64,000 nucleotides of DNA from AA29 sp041481445 (GTDB lineage: Bacteria > Acidobacteriota > Vicinamibacteria > Fen-336): NCBI GenBank assembly GCA_041481445.1, contig JBGPBV010000012.1:1-64000 (forward strand), written 5' to 3'. Each line of letters begins with the position of its first letter. Position 1 is the first letter of the stretch. Below, piece after piece: positions 47,339 to 55,379 of the stretch. Position numbers and translations under genes: made by a program. Under the pieces are notes generated by a model that made no database searches, was not told the origin of the DNA, and was given only the letters and a program-made list of their open reading frames with translations.

Positions 47339-47778
47339 CCGCCGGAGGCGGGGGCCAGGCGGTCGGGCAGCACGAAGGCGCGGCGGGCGCGTTCGGACCA
47401 CAGCGTGTCCTCCCGGTAGTAGCGCGTCTCGAGCAGCGACGGCCGCCAGGCCAGCAGGTCCGGATTGCGCGCCGCGAAGGCCGGCCAGTCCTCCTCCTCC
47501 GGCCCCGTCCGCCGCTCGTTGACGAGCAGCACGTACGCCCAGGTGATGGTCTCGTGGTAGAGCCCGGGCTTGCCCGCGGCGGCGGCCACCCGCCTCAGGC
47601 CGGCCGCGAACCGGGCCAGGACGTCGAGCACCGGCCGCCGCCGGAGGTACACCCAGACCACGCGCACGTGCTGGGCGTGATGGAAGGAGGCGGAGTCGAA
47701 GCCTTCTCCCTCGAAGGCGGCGACGAGGGCGTCGTCATCGAGCCCGTCCAGGGGGGAGGGCGGCGGGGCCTCCGTCAT
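47335..47778 (-). CDS. Conserved-looking protein of unknown function (His-rich core)
   Basis: 147 residues, soluble. The core pattern FHHAQHVRVVWVYLRRRPVL followed by GLYHETITWAYVLLVNE has clustered His and Glu residues spaced like a metal or catalytic site in a helical bundle. No named family is recognised. Its start overlaps the stop of the upstream ribbon-helix-helix-like gene (ATGA at 47775-47778), and its stop overlaps the convergent GspE-like gene by 4 nt. The two-gene unit seems controlled from the palindrome at 48087-48100. Confidence 0.6.
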   Translation of the reverse strand: MTEAPPPSPLDGLDDDALVAAFEGEGFDSASFHHAQHVRVVWVYLRRRPVLDVLARFAAGLRRVAAAAGKPGLYHETITWAYVLLVNERRTGPEEEDWPAFAARNPDLLAWRPSLLETRYYREDTLWSERARRAFVLPDRLAPASGG

Positions 47779-48086
47779 CGCCGGCGGCGGGGGCGCGGCC
47801 TGGCCCTGGGCGCCGGTCGCGTCGCCTTCTCCACCAGCCGGTGGCTGTCGGAGGCGTCGAGGTCGAGGCCGTAGATCCTCTCGAGCTCCACGATGCGCGC
47901 GCGCGCTTTCTCGTCGAAGGGCGCCTTGCCCTCGAAGGCGTGGAGCACGATCCCCTCCAGGAGGTCGCCGAGCGAGAGGTCGTAGAGCTCGGCCAGGGCC
48001 TTCAGGACCTTGAGGAGGCGCTTCTCCACCCGCACCCCGGTCTGGACGCGCTCGACCAGGCGGCGGGCGTCGTCATCGGCAACCAT
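47775..48086 (-). CDS. Small ribbon-helix-helix-like protein, putative autoregulator
   Basis: 103 residues. The N-terminal half (VQTGVRVEKRLLKVLKALAE, then YDLSLGDLLEGIVLHAFEG) has a strand-helix-helix pattern like MetJ/Arc-type DNA-binding proteins. The C-terminus is a basic Pro/Arg tail. The ATG at 48086 directly abuts a 14-bp perfect palindrome (48087-48100), which would let the protein repress its own leaderless transcript. Its stop overlaps the next gene by 4 nt. The RHH assignment is tentative; the gene order also resembles that of small antitoxin-toxin-like units. Confidence 0.55.
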   Translation of the reverse strand: MVADDDARRLVERVQTGVRVEKRLLKVLKALAELYDLSLGDLLEGIVLHAFEGKAPFDEKARARIVELERIYGLDLDASDSHRLVEKATRPAPRARPRPRRRR

Positions 48087-48100
48087 GGTACATATGTACC
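48087..48100. promoter_or_regulatory. Perfect 14-bp palindrome at the start of the RHH-like gene
   Basis: GGTACATATGTACC is fully self-complementary, and the symmetry extends 4 more bases each side with one mismatched pair (CCAT left, ACGG right). It touches the start codon of the minus-strand gene at 48086, as expected for an autorepressor operator that also blocks translation initiation. Confidence 0.6.
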
Positions 48101-48130
48101 ACGGTAGGAGCCGGCGGTCAAGCCGGAGGG

Positions 48131-48811
48131 CTATCCGGCCTTGGAGGATGCGACCGCCTCCACCGCGGCCAGCATGCGGCGCACGACCTCGTCCAGGCCG
48201 AGCTCGGTGGTGTCGAGGTGGATGGCGTCCCGGGCCCGGACGAGGGGCGACTCCGCGCGCGTGGAGTCCGCGAGGTCCCGGGCGCGGATCTCCCGCTCGA
48301 TGGTGTCCAGGTCGGAGGGCACTCCCCGCTGGGCCAGCTCCTCGTGACGGCGGGCCGCGCGCTGGCGCGGGTGGGCGTCGACGTAGAACTTGACGTCGGC
48401 GTCGGGGAACACCGCCGTCCCGATGTCGCGGCCGTCCATGACCACGCCACCCTCGCGGCCCATCTCGCGCTGCCGGGCCACCATGTGGCGCCGCACGCGC
48501 GGGTGCACGGAGACGCGCGAGGCCGCCGCCCCCACCTCCTGGCTGCGCAGCGCTCCCGAGACGTCGCGGCCGTCCAGGATCACGGCCCCTCCCGGCTCCA
48601 GATCCAGCGAGAGGCGCTCGGCCAGCGCCGCCAGCGCCGCCTCGTCATCGAGGGAGACCCGGGCGCGCAGGGCGGCCAGGGCCAGCGCGCGGTACATCGC
48701 GCCCGTATCGAGGAACACGTAGCCCAGTCGCTGGGCCACTGCTCGTCCGGCCGTCGACTTGCCCGCCCCCGACGGACCGTCGATCGCCACTACCAGGCCG
48801 CGGGGCTTCAC
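48131..48811 (-). CDS. cmk: Cytidylate kinase
   Basis: 226 residues. P-loop in VVAIDGPSGAGKSTAGRAVA, DTGAMYRALALAALR, MDGRDIGTAVFPDADVKFYV and ARRHEELAQRG (lid) are all conserved. It phosphorylates CMP/dCMP for nucleotide synthesis. The start overlaps the stop of the pseudouridine synthase gene (ATGA at 48808-48811). Confidence 0.96.
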   Translation of the reverse strand: MKPRGLVVAIDGPSGAGKSTAGRAVAQRLGYVFLDTGAMYRALALAALRARVSLDDEAALAALAERLSLDLEPGGAVILDGRDVSGALRSQEVGAAASRVSVHPRVRRHMVARQREMGREGGVVMDGRDIGTAVFPDADVKFYVDAHPRQRAARRHEELAQRGVPSDLDTIEREIRARDLADSTRAESPLVRARDAIHLDTTELGLDEVVRRMLAAVEAVASSKAG

Positions 48812-49611
48812 CCCGGGCCTCGCCTCCGCCGGGGAGCCCGCGCCCGGGGGCGCCGCGGCCGGTGTTTCGCGCGGCGTGCCTCGCGGTGTGTCTCGCGGCC
48901 CGTCGAGGGGGCCAGGAACGCGCGCACCTCGGCCGGGGTGAGCGACCGGAACTGTCCCGGCTTGAGGCCGCGCGCGGTCAGCGGCCCCAGCGCGATCCGG
49001 CGCAGCTTGGAGACGCGATGCCCCACCGCCTCCAGCAGGCGCTTCACCTCGTGGTGCTTGCCTTCGTGCAGGACGAGCTCCAGCCAGGCGTTCTTCTCCG
49101 CCTCCAGGACGCGCACGCGGTCGACGATGAGCTTCTCGCCGTCCACGGTGACGCCGCGGCGCAGGCGCTCGAGGGTCTCCCCGTCCGGGACCCGGTGCAC
49201 CTTGGCCTGGTAGACGCGGGGCACCTCGTAGCGCGGGTGGGCGACGCGCTCGGCGAACGCGCCGTCGCTCGTGAGGAGGATCAGGCCTTCCGTGTTGACG
49301 TCGAGCCGTCCGACCGGGAACAGCCCCGCGACCGGCGGCACCAGCTCCATGACCGTGGGCCGGCCCTCCGGGTCCTGGCGGGTGCTGACGTAGCCCTTGG
49401 GCTTGTTGAGCAGGAGGTAGACCGGGGCCGCCGCCGCCCGCACGCGTACCCCGTCGACCCGGATGTCGTCGCGGGCGGCATCCGCGCGTGTCCCGAGCTG
49501 GGTGACGGTCTCCCCGTTGACGGTGACCCGGCCCCCGGCGATGGCGGCCTCCGCCCCCCGCCGCGACGACACTCCCGCGCGCGCGAGGATCTTCTGCAGC
49601 CGCTCGTCCAC
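48808..49611 (-). CDS. rluB: Large-subunit rRNA pseudouridine synthase (RluB/RsuA family)
   Basis: 267 residues from GTG at 49611, where the family N-terminus (DERLQKILARAGVSSRRGAE, S4-like RNA-binding domain) begins. Catalytic domain: LLNKPKGYVSTRQDPEGRPT, catalytic Asp in FPVGRLDVNTEGLILLTSDG, and LHEGKHHEVKRLLEAVG. The C-terminal Arg/Lys-rich tail is common in RluB. RluB versus RsuA versus RluE cannot be settled by eye; position beside scpB and cmk favours RluB. It follows a lipoprotein gene by 34 nt. Confidence 0.9.
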   Translation of the reverse strand: MDERLQKILARAGVSSRRGAEAAIAGGRVTVNGETVTQLGTRADAARDDIRVDGVRVRAAAAPVYLLLNKPKGYVSTRQDPEGRPTVMELVPPVAGLFPVGRLDVNTEGLILLTSDGAFAERVAHPRYEVPRVYQAKVHRVPDGETLERLRRGVTVDGEKLIVDRVRVLEAEKNAWLELVLHEGKHHEVKRLLEAVGHRVSKLRRIALGPLTARGLKPGQFRSLTPAEVRAFLAPSTGRETHREARRAKHRPRRPRARAPRRRRGPG

Positions 49612-49645
49612 GACAGGATGATACCGCGCCGGAGGCGCGCGCCCG

Positions 49646-50470
49646 CTAGTAGTGCCGGAGCGTGAACGCGAGCAGCACCTTGTTCCCACCCGAAGAGACG
49701 ATCTCGATGGTGACGCTGCTGTCGAGGACGAGGTCGCTCAGGAGCACCGTCGTCGTACCGTCGCTCTTCACGTCGCCGTCCGTGGGCGTCAGCACGTCGC
49801 TGCTCGTCACGCTGCGCCGCCAGCGCAGGCCGGGGCGCAGGGTGTGGGCGGTCACGTCGAAGCGGAGCGAGCGCACGGTGGTCACGCCGACCGGGCAGCT
49901 CTGGTTGACGGTGACGGCGGTGAGCTCGATGCACTCCGAGGGAGACATCTCGGTCGGCTGGACGACGGTGAGGCCGCAGTTGTTGCCGGCCGATACCGCC
50001 GGCGGACCGCAGGAGACCGGGGTCGGCGTCGGGAAGGGGGTCGGAGACGGCGATGGGCTGGCCGCGGGCGACGGAGACGCCGCCGGCGACGGGCTCGCGG
50101 AGGGACTGGGCGAGGGCGAAGGGGACGGGGAGGCCATGGGGGCCACGCGGACCTGCACGCTCGCGGTGGCCTGCGAAGTGCCCGAGCGGGCGACGAGGTT
50201 GAAGCTCGTCGTCCAGTCGGGGCGGACCTGGCGCGTGCCCTTGCCCTCGACGGTCCCGATCCCGTTGTCGATCTCGACGCTGTCGGCGCCGACCACTTCC
50301 CAGGTCAGGGTGGTGGCGGCACCCGCCGTGATGTCCGGGGGCGCGGCCACGAACTTCTGGATGCTCAGCGCGCTCGGCTGGGTGAACTCCTTGACGATCC
50401 CGCACTGCGTCGCGAGGACGGCAAGCACCACGAGCAGGGAACCCGGATAAGGACGGCGGATCACTGACAT
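49646..50470 (-). CDS. Putative lipoprotein with Ig-like domain and Pro/Ser linker
   Basis: 274 residues. Signal peptide SLLVVLAVLATQCGIV with a possible lipobox Cys (ATQC). Residues about 35-110 look like an immunoglobulin-like beta-sandwich (AGAATTLTWEVVGADSVEID). A low-complexity linker of Ser/Pro repeats runs about 115-150, followed by a second domain with four Cys (SCGPP, NNCGL, SECIEL, NQSCPV) that may form disulfides. It interrupts the otherwise conserved scpB-rluB-cmk order and has its own TTGACA-type promoter (50498-50526), suggesting a later insertion. Function unknown. Confidence 0.7.
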   Translation of the reverse strand: MSVIRRPYPGSLLVVLAVLATQCGIVKEFTQPSALSIQKFVAAPPDITAGAATTLTWEVVGADSVEIDNGIGTVEGKGTRQVRPDWTTSFNLVARSGTSQATASVQVRVAPMASPSPSPSPSPSASPSPAASPSPAASPSPSPTPFPTPTPVSCGPPAVSAGNNCGLTVVQPTEMSPSECIELTAVTVNQSCPVGVTTVRSLRFDVTAHTLRPGLRWRRSVTSSDVLTPTDGDVKSDGTTTVLLSDLVLDSSVTIEIVSSGGNKVLLAFTLRHY

Positions 50471-50497
50471 GGCGGGCCTCGAGCAAAGAACCCTTTC

Positions 50498-50526
50498 AAC
50501 ATATAGGGTTGGACCCGATATGTCAA
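50498..50526 (-). promoter_or_regulatory. Sigma-70 promoter overlapped by an inverted repeat
   Basis: On the minus strand TTGACA (50526-50521), a 17-bp spacer and TATGTT (50503-50498) lie just upstream of the lipoprotein gene. An inverted repeat AACCCT...AGGGTT (50489-50510, 10-bp spacer) covers the -10 element and could be an operator or an mRNA leader hairpin. Confidence 0.6.
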
Positions 50527-50534
50527 GTAATACT

Positions 50535-51278
50535 TTAAGTGTCCTCCTGGCCGCTCTCCGGGCCCTCGCCCATGGCTTCCACCTCGTCGCCTTCGAGCGG
50601 GAGCTCGCGCTGGGCGTCGTCGGCGCCTTTCTCGCCCAGCGGGACCTCGACGGGGCGCGGCGCCTCGATGGCCTTCTTCAGGCCCGCGACGTCCACCTCC
50701 TCTCCGAGCACCTCCGCGAACTCCTCGATCCGGGGAAGCTCGGCGAGGTCCTTGAGCCCGAAATGGAGGAGGAACTGCTTCGTGGTGCCGTAGAGCATCG
50801 GGCGGCCGACGACGTCCTTCCGCCCGGTGATCCGGATCAGGCGCTTCTCGAGCAGCGTCTTGAGCACGCCTCCCGACTTCACGCCGCGCAGGTCGATGAC
50901 CTCGGGCAGGGTCACCGGCTGCTTGTAGGCGATCACGGCGAGGGTCTCGAGGGCCTGGACGGACAGGCGGGTCGGGGCCCGGGGATCGAGCAGCTCGCGG
51001 ACCCAGTCGTTGTACTCCGGCCGCGTGGTGATCTGGTAGCCGCCCGCCACCTCGACGAGCTGCAGTCCGCGCCCGTCGCGGCCGTAGTCGGCCCGGATCT
51101 CCTCGAGGGCGGCCTGCCAGGCGTCCTTCGGCACGCCCACCAGGACCTTGCCGATGTCTCGGGGCGTGAGCGGCTGGGGCGAGGCGAAGATCAACGCCTC
51201 CAGCACCGCCCGCACCTCGAGGGGAGGGAGGACCGGCGCGTCCTCCCCGGCTTCCGTGCCCGCCTGTTCTTCTTCCAT
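50535..51278 (-). CDS. scpB: Segregation and condensation protein B
   Basis: 247 residues. Two winged-helix domains: VRAVLEALIFASPQPLTPRD and LSVQALETLAVIAYKQPVTL, with EVIDLRGVKSGGVLKTLLEK and GRPMLYGTTKQFLLHFGLKD. ScpB dimers with ScpA bridge SMC heads in chromosome condensation. A long acidic C-terminal tail is present. It starts 5 nt after the scpA stop. Confidence 0.95.
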   Translation of the reverse strand: MEEEQAGTEAGEDAPVLPPLEVRAVLEALIFASPQPLTPRDIGKVLVGVPKDAWQAALEEIRADYGRDGRGLQLVEVAGGYQITTRPEYNDWVRELLDPRAPTRLSVQALETLAVIAYKQPVTLPEVIDLRGVKSGGVLKTLLEKRLIRITGRKDVVGRPMLYGTTKQFLLHFGLKDLAELPRIEEFAEVLGEEVDVAGLKKAIEAPRPVEVPLGEKGADDAQRELPLEGDEVEAMGEGPESGQEDT

Positions 51279-51283
51279 TCGTC

Positions 51284-52171
51284 CTATGCCGTCGGGGCCG
51301 CCGCGGCCTCGGGGCCGACCGGCCGGAACACCCGGATGGGTCCGAACATCCCACGCTGATAGACCTTGACCCGCTTGAGCCGGATCAGCTCGAGCAGGGC
51401 CAGGAAGGTCACGATCATGTCCGCCTTGGTCTCCTGGGCCGCGAACAGCTCCAGGAAGTCCAGCGATTCCCCCTCGCGCAGGAGGGCGAGCAGCTCCTCG
51501 ATCCGCTGCTCGATGCTCTTCCCGCCCGCGGCCACCTCGTGGGCCAGGAGCGTCCGGCGCCGCTCCAGCAGGTCCTTGAATGCGCTGATGAGGTCGAACA
51601 GCCCCGCCTCCAGCATCTCCTCGCCCGCGTCGTCGAAGGCGGGCAGGACGGTGTCCGGGCGCGTCCAGGTCGCGGCGCGGATCTGCGCCTGCTGGTGGAG
51701 GATGCCGGCCGCCTCCTTGTAGCGCTGGAACTCCAGGAGCCGCTGCACCAGGGCCTCCCGCGGGTCCTCCTGCTCCTCGTCCGCCTGGGCCTCGGTCGGG
51801 TCCACCGGCACCAGCATCTTCGACTTGATGTGGATGAGCGTGGCCGCCATCACCATGAACTCGCCGGCCACGTCCAGGTTGAGCTGCTGCATCAGGTCCA
51901 GGTACTCCATGTACGAGCGCGTGATGGGGGCGATCGGGATGTCGTGGATGTCGATCTTGTCGCGCTTGATGAGGTAGAGCAGGAGGTCGAGGGGGCCCTC
52001 GAACTCGGCGACGTGGATCCGGGGGACGTCCTCCGGCAGCGTCGACTCCATCCCGAGCGGCAGCTCGAGCTGGACGCTCGTCTCCGCCGGCGCCGCCGGC
52101 ACCGCCGCTTCCGGGTCCGGATCCGGCTCGGCGTGGGTGGCGGACGCCGAGCGGTCCTGCTCGTCGCTCAT
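51284..52171 (-). CDS. scpA: Segregation and condensation protein A
   Basis: 295 residues, the kleisin partner of SMC. After an acidic, Pro/Ala-rich N-terminus comes the signature FEGPLDLLLYLIKRDKIDIH, then VAGEFMVMAATLIHIKSKML and a C-terminal winged helix (ETKADMIVTFLALLELIRLK). The start ATG at 52171 overlaps the trpS stop (ATGA at 52168-52171). Confidence 0.95.
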   Translation of the reverse strand: MSDEQDRSASATHAEPDPDPEAAVPAAPAETSVQLELPLGMESTLPEDVPRIHVAEFEGPLDLLLYLIKRDKIDIHDIPIAPITRSYMEYLDLMQQLNLDVAGEFMVMAATLIHIKSKMLVPVDPTEAQADEEQEDPREALVQRLLEFQRYKEAAGILHQQAQIRAATWTRPDTVLPAFDDAGEEMLEAGLFDLISAFKDLLERRRTLLAHEVAAGGKSIEQRIEELLALLREGESLDFLELFAAQETKADMIVTFLALLELIRLKRVKVYQRGMFGPIRVFRPVGPEAAAAPTA

Positions 52172-53166
52172 CGGATGGGGTACGCGATCTTCATGGCCGC
52201 ACGCACGTCGTCCATCGTCGCACGGGCCGTCTCGCGCGCCCGGCGCGACCCCGCCTGCAGGATGTCCCAGACGGTGTCCGGGCGGGCCGCGAACTCCGGC
52301 CGCCGCGCGTGGATCCCCTCCAGGCGGTGGAGGAGATGGTCCAGGAGCCGTCCCTTGCAGTCGAGGCAGCCGATGCCGGCGCTGCGGCAGCCCTGCGCCG
52401 CCCACTCCTGCGACTCCTTCGGCGAGAAGGCCTTGTGCAGGTCGAAGACCGGGCAGACGTCGGGGTCGCCGGGATCGGTGCGGCGCTTGCGCGCGGGATC
52501 AGTCACCATCGGCCGGATCTTCTGGCGCACGGCGTCGGGCGGGTCCTTGAGGAACACGGCGTTGCCGTACGACTTCGACATCTTGCGGCCGTCGGTGCCG
52601 GGCACGCGCGGGACCTCCGTCAGCAGGGTCCGGGGCTCCGGGAAGACCGGCCCGTAGAGGTGATTGAACCGCCGCACGACCTCGCGCGTGAGCTCGACGT
52701 GGGGCGCCTGGTCCTCCCCCACCGGCACCGCGTCCGCCTTGTAGATCATGATGTCGGCGCTCTGCAGCAGCGGGTAGCCGAGGAACCCGTAGGTGGAGAG
52801 GTCCTTCTCGGAGAGCTGGCTCTGCTGCTCCTTGTAGCTCGGCACGCGCTCCAGCCAGGGCACGGGGACGATCATCGACAGGAGCAGGTGCAGCTCGGCG
52901 TGCTCGGGCACCAGGCTCTGGACGAAGAGGGTGCAGCGCGCGGGGTCGAGGCCGGCGGCCAGCCAGTCGGTGGCGACCTCCAGCACGTTCTCGCGCACGT
53001 CCTTCGGGTCGGCGTAGTCCGTGGTGAGCGCGTGCCAGTCCACCACCACGAAGTAGCAGTCGTAGGTGTCCAGGAGGCGCACCCAGTTGTCGAGCGCGCC
53101 CGTGAGGTGGCCGATGTGCAGCGGCCCCGTCGGCCGCATGCCGGAGAGGATGCGCGGGCGCGTCAT
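52168..53166 (-). CDS. trpS: Tryptophanyl-tRNA synthetase
   Basis: 332 residues, class Ic synthetase of normal length. RILSGMRPTGPLHIGHLTGA contains the HIGH motif, GRKMSKSYGN the KMSKS loop, and VPVGEDQAPHVELTREVVRR the substrate region. Charges tRNA-Trp. The start overlaps the M50 protease stop (ATGA at 53163-53166). Confidence 0.96.
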   Translation of the reverse strand: MTRPRILSGMRPTGPLHIGHLTGALDNWVRLLDTYDCYFVVVDWHALTTDYADPKDVRENVLEVATDWLAAGLDPARCTLFVQSLVPEHAELHLLLSMIVPVPWLERVPSYKEQQSQLSEKDLSTYGFLGYPLLQSADIMIYKADAVPVGEDQAPHVELTREVVRRFNHLYGPVFPEPRTLLTEVPRVPGTDGRKMSKSYGNAVFLKDPPDAVRQKIRPMVTDPARKRRTDPGDPDVCPVFDLHKAFSPKESQEWAAQGCRSAGIGCLDCKGRLLDHLLHRLEGIHARRPEFAARPDTVWDILQAGSRRARETARATMDDVRAAMKIAYPIR

Positions 53167-53828
53167 CTCACCAGCGCGTAGAGCACGTTCACTATCCAGC
53201 CCTGCACCGGCCCGAGCACGCGGCCGAGGAGCCCCGACATCATCAAGACCATGAGGATCAGGAAGCCGTAGGGTCCCATCAGGCGATCGTAGCGCTCTCC
53301 CATGTTCCCGGGCAGGCCGAAGGACGCCACCTTGGAGCCGTCCAGCGGAGGGACGGGAATCAGGTTGAAGAGGGCGAGAATGACGTTGAGCTGGATTCCA
53401 ATGAGGGTCATCAGGAAGATCGGGTTCCGGGGTCCGCTGGCCAGGCCGGTGCGGACGACCAGGACCAGGGCGGCGGTGAAGATCACGGCCAGGAGGAAGT
53501 TCGAGCCGGGGCCGGCCGCCGCCACCAGCATGTGTCCCTTCCGCAGGCTGACGTCGCGCCGGAAGTTCGCGGGGTTGTAGGGCGTGGGCTTGGCCCAGCC
53601 GATGAAGGGCAGGCCGGTGAAGATCTGGAGGATCGGGAACAGCACCGTCCCGATCGGGTCGATGTGGACGATCGGGTTCAGGCTGACCCGTCCCTGGTCC
53701 TTGGCGGTGTCGTCCCCGAGCTTGTGCGCCGTCCACGCGTGGGCGGACTCGTGGAAGGAGAGGCTGAAGAGGAGCACGACGTAGGAGGTCAGGCCCAGCG
53801 CGATCCGGTCGGGAGTCAGCTCGGGCAA
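53163..53828 (-). CDS. Site-2 protease family (M50) membrane metallopeptidase
   Basis: 221 residues with about five membrane segments. The zinc site is in LSFHESAHAWTAHKLGDDTA (HExxH), and the third ligand is in LFNLIPVPPLDGSKV. I chose the TTG at 53828, preceded by CTGGAG five bases upstream; the frame continues further, but beyond it lies the tRNA fragment at 53866-53889 and non-coding DNA. It is a minimal rhomboid-free S2P without PDZ or CBS domain; the substrate is unknown. First gene of M50-trpS-scpA-scpB. Confidence 0.9.
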   Translation of the reverse strand: MPELTPDRIALGLTSYVVLLFSLSFHESAHAWTAHKLGDDTAKDQGRVSLNPIVHIDPIGTVLFPILQIFTGLPFIGWAKPTPYNPANFRRDVSLRKGHMLVAAAGPGSNFLLAVIFTAALVLVVRTGLASGPRNPIFLMTLIGIQLNVILALFNLIPVPPLDGSKVASFGLPGNMGERYDRLMGPYGFLILMVLMMSGLLGRVLGPVQGWIVNVLYALVR

Positions 53829-53865
53829 TCGGTCTCCAGAGGAACCCCGGATCGTAGCATCAGTG

Positions 53866-53889
53866 TGGTGCCGGAGGCGGGACTCGAAC
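53866..53889 (-). other. tRNA 3'-end fragment (likely attachment-site remnant)
   Basis: On the minus strand this reads as T-loop TTCGAGT, T-stem 3' side CCCGC, acceptor 3' side CTCCGGC, discriminator A and encoded CCA. The bases 5' of it (right side of the window) cannot pair with the T-stem or acceptor, so only the 3' third of a tRNA is present. This is what a tRNA-targeted integrated element leaves at its distal end: chromosome on the left (M50, trpS), element on the right. The intact tRNA would lie beyond the right edge. Confidence 0.65.
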
Positions 53890-53930
53890 GCTTCGGGGGT
53901 ATTGAGCCAACGTAAGTTACTGGAACTGCA

Positions 53931-53948
53931 GAAACGCCAGAAACGCCA
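53931..53948 (+). repeat. Perfect 9-bp tandem repeat next to the tRNA fragment
   Basis: GAAACGCCA occurs twice head to tail, about 40 bp inside the putative element end. Short direct repeats at this distance resemble integrase or excisionase arm sites; this is inference. Confidence 0.4.
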
Positions 53949-54312
53949 GACCATATAAAAATCCATACAAGACACACGTATCACACACGCGCCCATGCCG
54001 GAATCTTGTCGGCAAACGAGTGATCTAGCAACGAGCCCTCCGAGAATAGCTCGGGTGCCCGTAGTCTTCCCCGCCACGTCGCCGAGAATGCGCTACAGCG
54101 AGAAACCGCACCGGCTCCGCGACAGCTGCGCCTTGGCTAGAAACGGGTCCGGAGTAGGCGTGCGTAGCCCGAGCGGCTGCGAACGAGCGACTCGAGCCCG
54201 TGAAGCGATCGTCTTGGGGGAGAGCCTTACGGTCGCGTAGGTACTGGGTTCGGGCGACGAGCTTGCCTGGACATCTTCCGAGCGAAGCGCTTGTGTCGCT
54301 GATCGTCGGCGG
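53949..54312. other. Non-coding-looking stretch inside the island edge
   Basis: No reading frame here has a recognisable start, composition or motif. The short frames on both strands look like noise. It separates the tRNA fragment from the first IS91 remnant. Confidence 0.5.
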
Positions 54313-54641
54313 CCCCGGCACGTTCGCTCGTCCCGGTCCGGGATGCTCGGTCGCGCGAACCCCGCGCCGCGCGCACACTCCACCGCACCGTGGTCCACCC
54401 ACGCTCTTCCCCGCGGCTACGCTACCTCCTCGCCTGCCGCGTGGCCACGCCCTGCGCCCTCGTCCTCGTCACCGAGCACCTTAAGGCGTAGCACGCGGCT
54501 CTTCCAATACGGCGGACCGCGACCCGGCGACCGCTGCGGCACCTCGTTCGCCTCGCCCACCGTGGCGAGGTAACGGGCGATGCTCGCGGGACCTTTGACC
54601 AGCGCGAGCAGCTTCATCCGCCCCTGGCAGGTGGGACAGGC
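54313..54641 (-). mobile_element. IS91-family transposase 3' remnant (left copy)
   Basis: The minus-strand frame from about 54641 to the stop at 54417 encodes CPTCQGRMKLLALVKG and then RSPGRGPPYWKSRVLR, the Cys-rich C-terminal end of IS91-type (Y1/HUH) transposases. The catalytic N-terminus is absent. The same DNA recurs in two pieces at 59731-59905 (direct) and 60083-60240 (inverted). This copy is in frame through the remnant; the ORF that runs in from 54884 is fused by chance to unrelated DNA. Confidence 0.65.
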
Positions 54642-54744
54642 GGCGTGGATGCGCCACGAACAGCGGCCCCGCGGCGACCACGGCAGCAACTGTAACGCGC
54701 ATTCACGCGTGGCCCAGAAGCGCGCTGTGTTACCATGTCGGGCC

Positions 54745-55338
54745 ATGTTTGGGAAAAAACTGACAGAATACGTTCGTTTCGAGCGGTGGATCCTGATCCT
54801 TATTGTGGTGGTCTTTGCTCTGAGGCTCGGTTTGTCCCTGGCTGGTGTATCGGGCGGCGGCAATATCGCTGCGCTGGATGGCAACTACAAGGCAACAGAA
54901 TGGGTAAGCATCAATCTGGTTCTGCTGGTGGGAATCCTTTATTGCGCCATTGCCGTCCAGACCACAGGATTCGGAACCTATAAGCACTTGTTTCCGCTGT
55001 TACTGTTCCAGACCACCATCGCTCATTCGCTGGTAGGCATGGGAATTATCCTGGGCATCGTAACTGGGCACGACAACGTTTTTACGGGTCTGGCACACTG
55101 TGGGGTGTGCGGCGCGGATGGAAAAAATTGGAGCCATGCCATCGGGCATATTGTTATGGGACCTCTGTTTTCACTCGTCGCCTGGCTTCCGGCGTCGGGG
55201 ATTCTCTTTGTCACTCGAAAAGTCCGGCCGGGCGCCTTTGAAGGGCCGCTCGTTGTCGTGCTCGCGAAGTTCGTGGCGTTGGCGGCGATCGCAGTGGCGT
55301 CTTTTTTGCTCATCCTGGGGATACAGTTGCGGTCTTGA
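54745..55338 (+). CDS. Multi-pass membrane protein of unknown function, atypical composition
   Basis: 197 residues with four or five hydrophobic helices: ILILIVVVFALRLGLSLAGV, WVSINLVLLVGILYCAIAVQ, AHSLVGMGIILGIVTG, HIVMGPLFSLVAWLPASGIL and ALAAIAVASFLLILGI. A loop carries GLAHCGVCGADGKNWSHAIG with two Cys and His, possibly a metal or redox site. Base composition is clearly less G+C-rich, and third codon positions are more mixed than in the rest of the window, so recent acquisition is likely. The start ATG at 54745 has no good ribosome binding site. No family recognised. Confidence 0.7.
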   Translation: MFGKKLTEYVRFERWILILIVVVFALRLGLSLAGVSGGGNIAALDGNYKATEWVSINLVLLVGILYCAIAVQTTGFGTYKHLFPLLLFQTTIAHSLVGMGIILGIVTGHDNVFTGLAHCGVCGADGKNWSHAIGHIVMGPLFSLVAWLPASGILFVTRKVRPGAFEGPLVVVLAKFVALAAIAVASFLLILGIQLRS

Positions 55339-55379
55339 TCTGCGGTCGCTCCCCGGTTTTCTTTTGCTAACTGCGCGAG

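Noticed and set aside
53860..53960. Complete tRNA gene
   Set aside because: Only the T-loop, 3' stems and CCA fit. The bases on the other side do not form the T-stem, anticodon arm or acceptor 5' strand.
54025..54402. Minus-strand frame of 125 codons in the island edge
   Set aside because: No plausible start, no motif, and it mixes IS91-adjacent repeat with unrelated sequence.
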